This document shows, in pieces, positions 47,379-56,500 of a stretch of 64,000 bases of DNA. The stretch's first letter is position 1, and each line of letters starts with the position of its first letter. The notes below the pieces were generated by a model that saw nothing but the letters and a program-made list of their open reading frames with translations, ran no database searches and was not told the DNA's origin. Both the position numbers and the translations under genes were made by a program. Source of the DNA: Robbsia andropogonis (GTDB taxonomy: Bacteria > Pseudomonadota > Gammaproteobacteria > Burkholderiales > Burkholderiaceae); the NCBI RefSeq assembly GCF_000970345.1, contig NZ_LAQU01000007.1, positions 124,001-188,000 of the forward strand. Direction: 5' to 3'.

Positions 47379-48485
47379 TTACGAAGCCGGTTCGTCATTG
47401 TCAAGACCATCAGCCGTTTCTTCGTAGGTACCAAGGCGGTTGTACAGCGTCTTGAGGCTGACGCCAAGCGCCTTTGCCGCCTTGCGTTTGTCCCCGCCGC
47501 AGTGCCGCAGCGTCGCTAGGATAATCTGCCGTTGTGCGTCGGCCAGCGGTGTCCCTACCCAGATACTCATGCTGTCGCCCTGCGTAACGGCCTTGCGGTT
47601 ACGGGTGTTCAGGTGAGGATGCGGCAGCTCGACAGTATTCTCCGCCAGGATGTACGCCCGGTAGATCGCATTCTTCAGTTCACGTACATTCCCGGGCCAG
47701 GAATAGCCACGCAGCGTTTCCAGTGCGGTTTTCGACAGCACCTTCTCAGTGCCATGCTGCGCGTTCAATTGCGCAAGAAAATGTTCGGCCAGCAACTCTC
47801 GGTCGCTGTCGCGCTCCCGCAATGGTGGCGCACGCAGTGGAAATACGGCCAGGCGATACATCAAGTCCTCGCGCAGTCCATTCTCCTTTACCGCCGTAGC
47901 AGGGTCGCGATTGGTCGCGGCGAGAATTCGGACATCGCTCGATACTTCCTCGCTGCCGCCCACGCGGAAGAATGTCCCGGTCTCTAATGCACGCAACAGT
48001 TTTACCTGCCGTACCGGCGCCATCTCGGTGACTTCATCAAGGAAAATAGTGCCCCCGCGGGCATGCTCGAAATAGCCGACCCGCGCCTGTGCCGCCCCGG
48101 TGAAACTGCCGCGCTCATGCCCGAACAGTTCCGCTTCGATCAGGTTATCCGGGATCGCACCGCAGTTGACCGCAATAAAGGGTGCATCGCGTCGAGCGCT
48201 AAAGTCGTGAATCGTCCGCGCGATCAATTCCTTGCCCGTACCGCTCTCACCGATGATCAACGCGGTGGCATCGGTCGCCGCGACACGGTCGATCTGTTCA
48301 TACAACGACCGCATGGCGTCCGAGCCGCCGAACAAAGATCCGTATGACTTGATCGTCTGCTTGGTGCTGGTTCGCTTGCGAGCTGTTTCCGATTTGCGCG
48401 GCAGCGCCCCTGCGCCCTCCGCAGTTGCTGCAGAGGAGGCGATTGGGTTGGAAGCGGCGGCTTGCGCCGAATCTGATGACGCCAT
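47379..48485 (-). CDS. sigma-54-dependent activator lacking a receiver domain
   Basis: A 368-residue bacterial enhancer-binding protein. An unstructured Ala/Ser-rich N-terminus (1-45) replaces a sensory domain. The AAA+ domain has Walker A IIGESGTGKELIARTIHDFS, the sigma-54 contact loop ELFGHERGSFTGAAQARVGY (GSFTGA in place of the usual GAFTGA), Walker B GGTIFLDEVTEM and the sensor region ATNRDPATAVKENGLREDL. A Fis-type helix-turn-helix closes it: DKRKAAKALGVSLKTLYNRL. Without a receiver it may be constitutively active or held by a partner protein. It diverges from the yqjD-like operon that carries a sigma-54 promoter. Confidence 0.93.
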   Translation of the reverse strand: MASSDSAQAAASNPIASSAATAEGAGALPRKSETARKRTSTKQTIKSYGSLFGGSDAMRSLYEQIDRVAATDATALIIGESGTGKELIARTIHDFSARRDAPFIAVNCGAIPDNLIEAELFGHERGSFTGAAQARVGYFEHARGGTIFLDEVTEMAPVRQVKLLRALETGTFFRVGGSEEVSSDVRILAATNRDPATAVKENGLREDLMYRLAVFPLRAPPLRERDSDRELLAEHFLAQLNAQHGTEKVLSKTALETLRGYSWPGNVRELKNAIYRAYILAENTVELPHPHLNTRNRKAVTQGDSMSIWVGTPLADAQRQIILATLRHCGGDKRKAAKALGVSLKTLYNRLGTYEETADGLDNDEPAS

Positions 48486-48815
48486 AAATGTCGATTTCCG
48501 TCAGCGATACAAAAACAGGCAAGGATCCGCACGTCGGGCGTTGCCATGCAACATTGCTGCGGCCGCGCGCAGTGGCGACCTATCTCGCGATCCTACCCGG
48601 CTTTCGCGCTTCATGCCGGATAGACAATGGCGCGGCGCTGCTGCCCATGCATCGGAGAGGCTGCCGCGGCGCGATGTTGATGGACCTCATCTTTCTTAAA
48701 GAGCGTATAAACGATTCTCACACCGTTACATTCCGCCGGTAAATATTACGATTTCTTGGTGTGCGTGATCGGTGCTGACGCAGGCCGCTATCGGTCTGCG
48801 AAATGTGCGTACTTG

Positions 48816-48834
48816 ACATCGTAAGGTACGATGT
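48816..48834. promoter_or_regulatory. 8-3-8 inverted repeat, candidate activator binding site
   Basis: ACATCGTA-AGG-TACGATGT is a perfect 8-bp inverted repeat. It lies about 140 bp before the -24/-12 element at 48971, the usual distance for an enhancer-binding protein site, in the divergent region next to such an activator gene. A TTGACA overlaps its left arm, so a sigma-70 promoter with its operator is the alternative. Confidence 0.55.
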
Positions 48835-48970
48835 AAACAACGAATGTTGATCATGGCGGTAAGACAGGCGCGTGCAGTCGGCGCCATGCGTCCGCATGTT
48901 TCGCCGCCGTGATGGACGTTGATTTCAGCATACCGGTAAGTGTACTGCTTTTTTACAAGAATAACCTGCG

Positions 48971-48986
48971 TGGCATGAAAAATGCT
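48971..48986 (+). promoter_or_regulatory. candidate sigma-54 promoter of the yqjD-like operon
   Basis: TGGCATGAAAAATGCT matches the -24/-12 pattern TGGCACG-N4-TTGCW with GG and GC ten bases apart (one mismatch in each box). The start would be near 48998, some 70 bases before the ATG at 49071. The rest of the 585-base divergent gap 48486-49070 holds only the inverted repeat noted above. Confidence 0.6.
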
Positions 48987-49070
48987 TTTTGTCTTTCCCA
49001 TGTCCTCTCACGTCGATATGCGCGGTACGCGCAGCGTTCAAAAAGAGGGCAGGACTTATAAGGAGGGCGT

Positions 49071-49388
49071 ATGGCGGATACATCGGTAAAGCTGGCATTG
49101 GGACGCGCGAAGGTCAACGAGGACCTTCGCGTTCTTGCCGCCGACACGCAGGAGCTGCTGCGACTTACCGCATCGGCGAGTGGTGAGCAGATTGATGCGT
49201 TGCGCGCGCGTCTGACGGAGCAGCTTCGCTACCTGCGTGAGCGTGCGCGTGAGCAGCAAGAGGTGAGCGTTGCCAAGTGCGCGGGCGCGGCAGCAAGCGC
49301 GGACGAATTCGTGCGCAGTAGTCCATGGCAAGCGCTTGGTATGGCGGTGGCCGGTGGCATCGTACTCGGTGCGCTTTTGACGCGTTGA
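49071..49388 (+). CDS. DUF883 / YqjD-ElaB-like membrane protein
   Basis: A 105-residue protein: a long amphipathic helical region (about 1-80, with LRARLTEQLRYLRERAREQQ) ends in one membrane helix, WQALGMAVAGGIVLGALLTR at the C-terminus, the DUF883 layout. E. coli YqjD and ElaB are C-tail-anchored, ribosome-associated, stationary-phase proteins. AAGGAGGG precedes ATG 49071. First gene of a three- or four-gene unit matching E. coli yqjD-yqjE-yqjK in order. Confidence 0.88.
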   Translation: MADTSVKLALGRAKVNEDLRVLAADTQELLRLTASASGEQIDALRARLTEQLRYLRERAREQQEVSVAKCAGAAASADEFVRSSPWQALGMAVAGGIVLGALLTR

Positions 49389-49442
49389 GTGGCAGGTCCG
49401 GCAGGGCGATTTATTTATCCCGCAAGGCGGAGGAGCGCGTGT

Positions 49443-49820
49443 ATGGCACAGGCAAGCCTGGTGCAGTCACTCAGTCATTTGATCTCTGGGGTGATTGCGA
49501 CAACCAGTAGCCGATTGCGGCTTTTGGCGTTGGAGATCACGGAAGAGCGTGATCGTGTTCTGGCACTGCTGGTCGCGGCGCTCGTGGCATGCTTTTTCGT
49601 TTTTCTGGCGGTTATCTTTGCCGCTGTGCTTGTCATCGCGATTTATTGGGATACGCCTTACAGGTTGGCTTCTATCGGTTGGCTCGCGGGCGGCGCGTTA
49701 GTGGTTGCTTTTCTCGCGGTCGTTTTCTTTATTTATCGGGTGAAGAAACCGACAACGTTGTTCAACCACAGCTTGAGTGAATTTGAAAAAGATCGCCGTG
49801 CCGTGGAGACGTTGGAATGA
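49443..49820 (+). CDS. YqjE-like phage-holin-family membrane protein
   Basis: A 125-residue protein with two adjacent membrane helices, LALLVAALVACFFVFLAVIF and IGWLAGGALVVAFLAVVFFI, flanked by charged ends; LRLLALEITEERDR before the first helix is typical of the YqjE/holin-3 family. Despite the family name it is not likely to be a lysis protein. ATG 49443 follows GGAGGAGCG. Downstream of the DUF883 gene and overlapping the next gene by four bases (ATGA). Confidence 0.88.
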   Translation: MAQASLVQSLSHLISGVIATTSSRLRLLALEITEERDRVLALLVAALVACFFVFLAVIFAAVLVIAIYWDTPYRLASIGWLAGGALVVAFLAVVFFIYRVKKPTTLFNHSLSEFEKDRRAVETLE

Positions 49821-50143
49821 ATGGCCGCCTCGATCAGCCCGGTGCCAGGCAGTCGGCCGCGCATAAGCTAGCCAAACCCCCAGTGTCAGTGCGCCGGCAG
49901 CAGTTGCTCGATGATATTGCATTGCAACGCAGCGGGCTGCAGGAGTCCGCACGTACCTTGATTGGTCCGCTGCGCACCATCGACCGTTTTCGGCAAGGTG
50001 CGAGGCAGCGCCGGCAGTGGCTCTATCCCGCGGCGCCGATTCTGGCGCTGCTCACGTGGCGTCTGCGACCGCGTCTGGCTTCCTTGCCCGGTCTGGCGGC
50101 ACGGGCGTTCGCGGTGTGGCGGATCGTTAAACACTTTCGCTGA
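49817..50143 (+). CDS. YqjK-like protein
   Basis: A 108-residue basic protein. The N-terminal half is helical with RRQQLLDDIALQRSGLQESA, and there is a weakly hydrophobic stretch WLYPAAPILALLTWRLRP. Size, position after a YqjE-like gene and the repeated RRQQLL/Q-R pattern agree with the YqjK family. Function unknown. Starts inside the stop of the previous gene. Confidence 0.72.
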   Translation: MNGRLDQPGARQSAAHKLAKPPVSVRRQQLLDDIALQRSGLQESARTLIGPLRTIDRFRQGARQRRQWLYPAAPILALLTWRLRPRLASLPGLAARAFAVWRIVKHFR

Positions 50144-50198
50144 CATGGCGTGCAGCTTGCCGATCGAAAGTCGCAAACCCATATTCAGGAGACAAATT

Positions 50199-50462
50199 AT
50201 GAACCGGAAATCGGGCGTGATGGCCGCCGCCGCATTGTTGAGTGGCGCGGCGGTCTGGATCTTGCGGCGTAGCGCGGCAGCATCGGCGGAGGCGGCGGCA
50301 CAAGCCGCGCGGCCGTTGTCGCGCTGGGAAGGCGAAGGCGGTGCCCCTGCCGAGGTGGCGGCGGCTGGCACGACACGTCGGAGCCGGCGCCGGCCTTCGG
50401 TGGCCTCCAATCGCGATGATGTCGGATCAACGCCGCATGCATGGGTATTCCCGCGCGCGTGA
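50199..50462 (+). CDS. small exported or membrane-anchored protein
   Basis: The 87-residue frame begins at ATG 50199 behind CAGGAGA. It has one hydrophobic N-terminal stretch (SGVMAAAALLSGAAVWIL) then an Ala- and Arg-rich hydrophilic tail. I do not recognise a family. It lies 55 bases behind the yqjK-like gene and is probably its operon partner. Confidence 0.6.
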   Translation: MNRKSGVMAAAALLSGAAVWILRRSAAASAEAAAQAARPLSRWEGEGGAPAEVAAAGTTRRSRRRPSVASNRDDVGSTPHAWVFPRA

Positions 50463-50638
50463 TGTAAATCGTCAGCGCTCGGGTAGGGTGCCGTGGCGCA
50501 CCGCGAACGTGTCGTCGTTATCTCCCGCAATGCATTGGCTCGGCATAGCTAGGTATTTTCCGTTCGCCAGGGGGGCGCTCTGCGGGTACCGGTGCGATTG
50601 CGCCAAGCGCAGGATCAGGGCGACCTGTCGTCTATCTC

Positions 50639-50653
50639 TATAATCCGTATAAT
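50639..50653 (+). promoter_or_regulatory. paired TATAAT -10 boxes upstream of the receiver-type activator
   Basis: Two perfect TATAAT hexamers (50639-50644 and 50648-50653) lie within 15 bases in the 380-base gap before the activator gene. Matching -35 hexamers are poor, so the promoter may need an activator. No gene is seen in 50463-50841. Confidence 0.45.
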
Positions 50654-50841
50654 CGATCGGTCTCATTTGCTGCGGGAAACAACCCTTGCGGTAACGTATG
50701 CAGTGGCGCGCGTGGTAGCTGGTCGAAAGGGCCGGATGCCGCGTCAGTCGATGATGACGCCGCCACATGGGAAGCGTATGGCGAATGCACGTTTCCTATC
50801 TGGGGCTTTCGTGGCGGAACAGTCTATTACAACAGTCAAAC

Positions 50842-52230
50842 ATGCCACATATTCTCGTAGTCGACGATGACACCAACACCCGCGAGGCGCTGGTGGACGT
50901 GATTGCAAGTGATGGACTCACGATTGCCACGGCGGGGGATCTGCGCGAGGCGCGCATCCAGATCGTGCGGCAGATGCCGGACGTGGTGTTCACCGATCTG
51001 AAGCTGCCTGACGGCAACGGTGTGGAGTTATTCGAGGACCTCGATCCTCGCACCGGCGTCGAGATTATTGTCTTTACCGGTCACGCAACCGTGGAATCGG
51101 CAGTAAATGCATTGAAGATGGGCGCCACCGATTATCTGGTGAAGCCGGTCAATTTCCAGCGTGTAAAAGCGATCATCAACCGTATTCCGCGCGCGGGCGA
51201 TCTGAAAGCGGAAATCGGTAGTCTGCGCGGAGAGCTGCGACGTTTCGGCCGCTTTGGTCTGATGTTGGGTAACTCCACGGCCATGCAGGCGGTTTATGAC
51301 CAGATCAATCGTGTCGCACCGACAGCCGCTTCTGTGCTGCTCATCGGTGAGAGCGGAACCGGCAAGGAATTGGCGGCGCAGACGGTGCATGAGCTGAGTC
51401 TGCGCCGCAAGCACGAGTTTTTGGCGGTAAATTGCGGCGCGATCTCGCCCAACCTGATTGAATCGGAAATGTTCGGCCACGAACGCGGCAGCTTCACCGG
51501 CGCGGATCGTCAGCACAAGGGGTATTTCGAGCGGGCGAATGGCGGGACGCTGTTCCTCGACGAAATCACCGAAATGCCGATCGAGCTGCAGGTCAAGTTG
51601 CTCCGGGTGCTTGAGACCGGTACCTTCATGCGCGTGGGGACCGCCAAGGAAATCGAGACAGACGTGCGCCTCATCGCGGCAACAAATCGAGACCCGGAAC
51701 AGGCCGTGCTGGAAGGCAAGCTACGCCTTGACCTGTACCATCGTTTGAACGTATTCCCGATTCAGTTGCCGCCGCTTCGCGAGCGCGAGAACGATGTCCA
51801 GCTACTGGCGGATAGTTTTCTCGGTGGGCTCAACGAGCGCTACAGTACAAAGAAACGGTTTCCGGTGTCCGGTATCGAAGCGATGCTGGCGTATAACTGG
51901 CCGGGTAATGTGCGTGAGCTGAAGAACTATGTGCAGCGCGCTTACATCATGTCGGCGTCCGACGACGTGAATACCGCCGCCGTGCCGCTGCAGATTTCAC
52001 TGTCGAAGCCATCGGCGGGTACGTCCGTCACCATACCTTTCGGTACATCGCTTGCGGAAGCCGACCGTCAATTGATCCTGGCGACACTGGACCAATGCGG
52101 CGGCGTAAAAACGCGTGCGGCCGAAATTCTGGGCATCAGCTTGAAGACGCTTTACAATCGGCTGGTGGAATACGGTGACGATGCGCGCAATGCGACCGGC
52201 GACACCGACTCGTCGACGGAACTCGCATAG
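50842..52230 (+). CDS. sigma-54-dependent response regulator (NtrC type)
   Basis: The 462-residue regulator has a receiver (HILVVDDDTNTREALVDVI; D52 in VFTDLKLPDGNG; lysine in DYLVKPVNFQRV), an AAA+ domain with Walker A LIGESGTGKELAAQTVHELS, the sigma-54 loop FGHERGSFTGADRQHKGYF (GSFTGA, as in the other activator), Walker B GGTLFLDEITEMPIELQVKL and RLDLYHRLNVFPIQLPPLRE. A Fis-type helix-turn-helix ends it (KTRAAEILGISLKTLYNRLV). ATG 50842 starts the receiver strand exactly. A likely phospho-donor is the hybrid kinase encoded 1.3 kb downstream, by context only. Confidence 0.95.
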   Translation: MPHILVVDDDTNTREALVDVIASDGLTIATAGDLREARIQIVRQMPDVVFTDLKLPDGNGVELFEDLDPRTGVEIIVFTGHATVESAVNALKMGATDYLVKPVNFQRVKAIINRIPRAGDLKAEIGSLRGELRRFGRFGLMLGNSTAMQAVYDQINRVAPTAASVLLIGESGTGKELAAQTVHELSLRRKHEFLAVNCGAISPNLIESEMFGHERGSFTGADRQHKGYFERANGGTLFLDEITEMPIELQVKLLRVLETGTFMRVGTAKEIETDVRLIAATNRDPEQAVLEGKLRLDLYHRLNVFPIQLPPLRERENDVQLLADSFLGGLNERYSTKKRFPVSGIEAMLAYNWPGNVRELKNYVQRAYIMSASDDVNTAAVPLQISLSKPSAGTSVTIPFGTSLAEADRQLILATLDQCGGVKTRAAEILGISLKTLYNRLVEYGDDARNATGDTDSSTELA

Positions 52231-52277
52231 TCGGCATCGTTATCGCGCCGTATGCGTGAGATGACGGCACCATGGAC

Positions 52278-52298
52278 GGGGCGCTGGATGAGCGCCCC
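52278..52298 (+). terminator. terminator after the NtrC-type regulator gene
   Basis: GGGGCGCT-GGATG-AGCGCCCC forms an 8-bp GC hairpin with a five-base loop, followed by GTTTGCATTT. It lies 48 bases past the regulator stop. Confidence 0.75.
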
Positions 52299-52429
52299 GT
52301 TTGCATTTCTATGATCCGCATCACGATCGTCGAAGCGCGCATGCGGGCAAGAGGAAGTCAATTGCGGTGGCGCACGACCTCGTGTGCTGAATGGCATGCA
52401 GGGCTCACGTATAGCACCCCTGCGCGACT

Positions 52430-52591
52430 TTAACACCAACGTGCGTCCGGCATTCTGTCTTCTTGCATCGACATCCGTTCGCGTACGCGCATCCGCTTGG
52501 CGTTTTGCTGACGTTGGGCTTTGCGCTCTTTGCCGTGCTCCCGGAAAGGCCGATCCTCGTTGAGTCGGGGACGACGGACGGTGTGCGACAT
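52430..52591 (-). CDS. possible small basic protein
   Basis: A 53-codon frame from ATG 52591 with AGAGAG upstream; the product is rich in Arg, Glu, Lys and Met (RPFREHGKERKAQRQQNAKR) and contains no hydrophobic segment. Its charged, repeat-free composition is more protein-like than other frames in the gap, but there is no family match. The remainder of 52231-53052 holds a terminator and a sigma-54-like element and no other gene. Confidence 0.3.
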   Translation of the reverse strand: MSHTVRRPRLNEDRPFREHGKERKAQRQQNAKRMRVRERMSMQEDRMPDARWC

Positions 52592-52973
52592 GATCATCTC
52601 TCTCGAAGTGCGTTGGAAGAAAGCGCCGCGGGACATGGCCTGCGGCGCAATTGTATTGGGACGCCGGGTCCCAATGCCGCGCGGATGCGCCGCGATCATT
52701 TAGCAAATGGCATGCCATCAGGTTTCGTGCGCGGCGCCATAGACATGGCGATCTGCGCGGGCGGCCGATTCCGCCATATACAGCTGTCCGACGTATTGAA
52801 TGATGTGGCCCGCATGACTGGCCGGGTAACCGCGGCGTGTTCAAGGAGGGGGCACGCGCATAATCTACGTCGTAATCGCAGTTTCTACTCAGCGCTTGCA
52901 GATACTGCTTTGACTGCGTCCGGGACGTTGAAAAAAGCTTTTCGCATGGCGTTTTTGCAGGAGGTGCAATTTA

Positions 52974-52989
52974 CGGCATAAACCTTGCG
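52974..52989 (+). promoter_or_regulatory. candidate sigma-54 promoter of the Pro-rich gene
   Basis: CGGCATAAACCTTGCG has GG and GC ten bases apart with GGCA and TTGC intact against TGGCACG-N4-TTGCA. It lies 64 bases before the ATG at 53053. Confidence 0.5.
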
Positions 52990-53052
52990 CATGCTTTTAT
53001 GCGTTCGTCGGTGAACGTAACCAGCCACCTTGAGGTGAGATAAGGGGAAAAC

Positions 53053-53334
53053 ATGATGTCTTTTGTTCCAGGTTCCATGCATCGTCGCGTTGCCGACGTA
53101 AGGCGGCCTCCTGAATGGCGCGCGCATGCCATGCCGCTTTTGCACGGCATTGGCGGACATATCTGGCTGCAAACCCCCGAGCCACCTAGCCCCACCGAGA
53201 TACCGCCTATTCCACCCACGCCACCCATCGAACCGCCTGAACCTCAGTCACCCCCGATGGAACCACCGATGCCTGACATGCCGCCGATTGGTGATCCCCC
53301 TCGCGGCCCGGAACAGCCGTCCGCGGCGTCATGA
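53053..53334 (+). CDS. small Pro-rich protein
   Basis: A 93-residue protein with an N-terminal 45 residues of mixed composition (HRRVADVRRPPEWRAHAMP) and a C-terminal tail in which Pro is about half the residues (PPSPTEIPPIPPTPPIEPP). No signal peptide is evident. AAGGGG precedes ATG 53053. I do not recognise a family; the tail is presumably extended or surface-binding. It sits between the sigma-54 activator and the hybrid kinase. Confidence 0.65.
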   Translation: MMSFVPGSMHRRVADVRRPPEWRAHAMPLLHGIGGHIWLQTPEPPSPTEIPPIPPTPPIEPPEPQSPPMEPPMPDMPPIGDPPRGPEQPSAAS

Positions 53335-53546
53335 ACTGCAGGTCAACGGCCCTACCGTGCAACTTTCCCGCATGGCAACGGTTAATTTTACTGATGTCAT
53401 AGTGTCAACACGGAGCAAAGTGGTAAAGTAGACAGTGTCGTCCTAGCCCGGCGCATTCTTCCAACCCGCTGAACCTGGCGCGCCTCCGGCTGGCTTGTCC
53501 CATAAACCGGGATGCCGGCGGCACGAATCTCTTCGTTTCGTCGCGC

Positions 53547-56500
53547 ATGCTTCCGTTTCTCCTTCGCCGTCCGCGTGCCACTGTTTCAAGGCCCTGTAAA
53601 AGGTCTTGGCGGGCTATGCCATCCGCGTTGCCTAAAGCGTGCGCCATCAGCAGCATCAATGGCGGCCGGGTGCGGCGAGCAGTCCCCTTGATGGCGACGG
53701 TGATAGCGCTGAGTGCTAGTGTGCCTGCCTTCGGCGCGGACATTACACCGCGCGAGTGGTCGACCCTTCTTGCGCTTTCTTCCGACTGGACCGGTCTCGC
53801 GATATCGATCGGATTACTGCTGCTGGCTTGCGCGATCATTTGCGGTGCCTTTGCCGGTCGCCGCCTGCAGGCGCGTCGCCTACGCGGTATTCGCACGCAG
53901 GCGGCTGATCGCTATGCCGACTCCGGGGAGGCGGTGGTGGTCGCATCGTTGTCCGGGGTAGTCCTGTACATGAATGCGGCTGCGGAATCCCTTCTTGGCG
54001 TTTCGTCGCGTGACGCGCAGGGCGCCTCTATTCGCGCCTTGTTGCCGCTCTGGACAGAGAGCGGCAAGCCGGTCGATCCAATGGATCCGTCGTCCGCGCT
54101 TGATTCACAAGGTGCGTTCGCCGATGTCGACGGTTTCGGTACGGAGGGGGCTGCCGTCGATGCAATGCCTGTCTTGCGCCGTGTAGCAACATGGACGAAA
54201 TCCACGGTCGAACGAGTCAATGCCGAAGGTAATCGCGCCGCACCGGACATGATGGGGACGGCACGAGGTAAAGACGCCACCATCGCGGTGGCCGACTTGC
54301 CACTGATGATCGCGCCCTTGGTGCTGAGGAATCCATCCGGTGTCATCGATGCCGTTGGGGTGATGCTGCGCGACGGACGTGCGGTGCGCGCGAGGCTTGC
54401 TCGCGACAGCCATGCCCGACACATTAACGGGGCCTCGGTAGATGCGATCATCGGCGTTTCGGCCAACGAAGTGATTGGTAGCTGGAATCCCGGCGCGCGC
54501 TCGATGTTTGCGTATGAGGTGGAAGATGTCCTGGGCGAGTCCATTGGCATGCTCGTCAGCGCGGATCGGCATGCGGTTTTGTCGCAGACGGTACGAATGG
54601 CGATCGCTGGCGAACGGGTCGTTGATCGTGATTTGACGATGCGATCCCGCGATGGGCGGGAATTCGACGTGTCGCTCGCCGCCTTCCGGGTGACATTGCC
54701 GGAGGCGCTGCGTGCGGCCGATATCGCGGGCGCCACGCGCGTCGTGCTTGTATTGCGGGATATTGGCGAGCGGCGGCTCAGTGAGCGTCGCGTGCGGCAT
54801 CTTGGTGCGCAACTGGTGCGCCGTGCGCAGGAGTTGCAGGCTATTTTCGATATCGCGCCCGTTGGTATGGTGATTGCGGACTCACCTGACTGCCGCCACG
54901 TTCGCCCGAACATGGCGCTGACGACGATGCTCGGTCTCGAACGCGCGGCCGAGTTTTCGTTCGATGGTGGCGCGCAGACCGGCTATGAAATCTGGCAGGG
55001 CGACGCATTGCTGCAGGAAGCCGACTCGCCGCTGCATCGCGCGGTACGCGGACGGTGTGAAATCGTACCTACGGAATTGACGCTACGTTCCGCGCAGCGT
55101 GAGTGGACGATCATGGCGTATGCGGCGCCGGTTATCGACCAGGATCATAGCGTGGTAGGTGCCATTGCGGTCTTCGTCGATATTTCCGAGATGAAAATCG
55201 TCGATGCCGAACGCCAGCAATTGCTGTCGGAAGCGATTGATGCCCGACGCGCCGCGGAGGAGGCGAGCCGCTTGAAGGAAGAGTTCCTCGCCACCGTGTC
55301 GCACGAACTGCGCACCCCACTGAATGCGATGCATGGCTGGCTCGAGATCATGCAACGCAAGCCCGATGCCGAAACGCAGGCACGCGGGATGGACGTGATC
55401 CGCCGCAACGTGCGGGCGCAGACGCGGGTCATCGAAGACATCCTCGACGTCTCTTCCTTTGTAAAGGGCAAGACCCGTCTGGTGGTACGACCCGTCGACT
55501 TGCTGGAAATCGCGCGGGCGACGGCGGAATCGCTGCGGCCAACGGCGGACGCCAAGTCGATCTCGCTCCTTGTTGAAAACGATATGCCCGCAACGTCCGA
55601 ATGCGACGCGGCATCGAATGTGGTTACGGTCGCTCCGGTGAACGGAGACCCTGAGCGCATTCAGCAGATTGCATGGAACCTGTTGTCCAATGCGCTGAAA
55701 TTCACCCCGGAAGGTGGTACGGTAGTGGTATCAGTCTATTCCGCACAGGCCGGGCAAGGCACGCATCGCGGAACGGTCGTATCGGATCCCGTCGGGAACA
55801 CCGAGGTGTCTGGCGTCTTGTCGCTCGATGAGGCGGCCGAGCTCGCGGAGGCGGGCGCAGCGTCGCGTGGGGCGATGTTCGTGTTGTCGGTGCGTGACAC
55901 CGGCGAAGGCATCGCGCCGGCTTTCCTGCCTTTCGTATTCGATCGTTTTCGCCAGGCGGATTCGTCGATTGAGCGCCGGCATTCGGGGCTGGGGCTGGGG
56001 CTCGCGATCGTGCGGCACTTGGCCGAGCTTCACGGCGGATACGCCGCTGTCGAGAGCGACGGCCTAGGGCTAGGTGCCACGTTCCGGGTCGGCTTCCCCG
56101 CACGACCGGTATTGCGATATACGCCATTGTCGGAGGATGGTGCCGATGATCGAGACATGGCGGCCCCGTCGTCCGGGAATGCAGGTTGGTATGTGGTCAC
56201 CGCGGCAGACAGTGCCGCGGCACTCGCCGGCACAGCGGGCGGCGTGAAGAACGAGGAAGTGTATCAAGGCCGTCTTTATGGCATTGGTGTGCTGGTCGTC
56301 GAGGACGATCAGGCCGCGGCCGAAATCATCGCGGAAGCATTAAGCGATGAAGGGGCGGATGTGCGTCTTGCCGACAACGCCGAAACGGCGTTGCAAGTAC
56401 TGGCGGAATGGCAGCCTCAGGTCATCCTGTCCGACATCGGCCTGCCCGGGCGTGACGGTTGCGCGCTCATTCAGGCCGTGCGTGCCATGGACGGATCGAT

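Noticed and set aside
46675-47519. Plus-strand frames in the gap left of the sigma-54 activator
   Set aside because: They overlap real genes at both ends, lack ribosome sites and show no motif.
49443-49820. Holin family call as a sign of prophage
   Set aside because: The gene sits in a yqjDEK-like operon; no phage structural, integrase or lysis genes are near.
53485-53503. GG-N10-GC spacing in CTGGCGCGCCTCCGGCTGG upstream of the hybrid kinase
   Set aside because: The -12 part is CGGC, not TTGC; only spacing agrees, which is common at this GC content.
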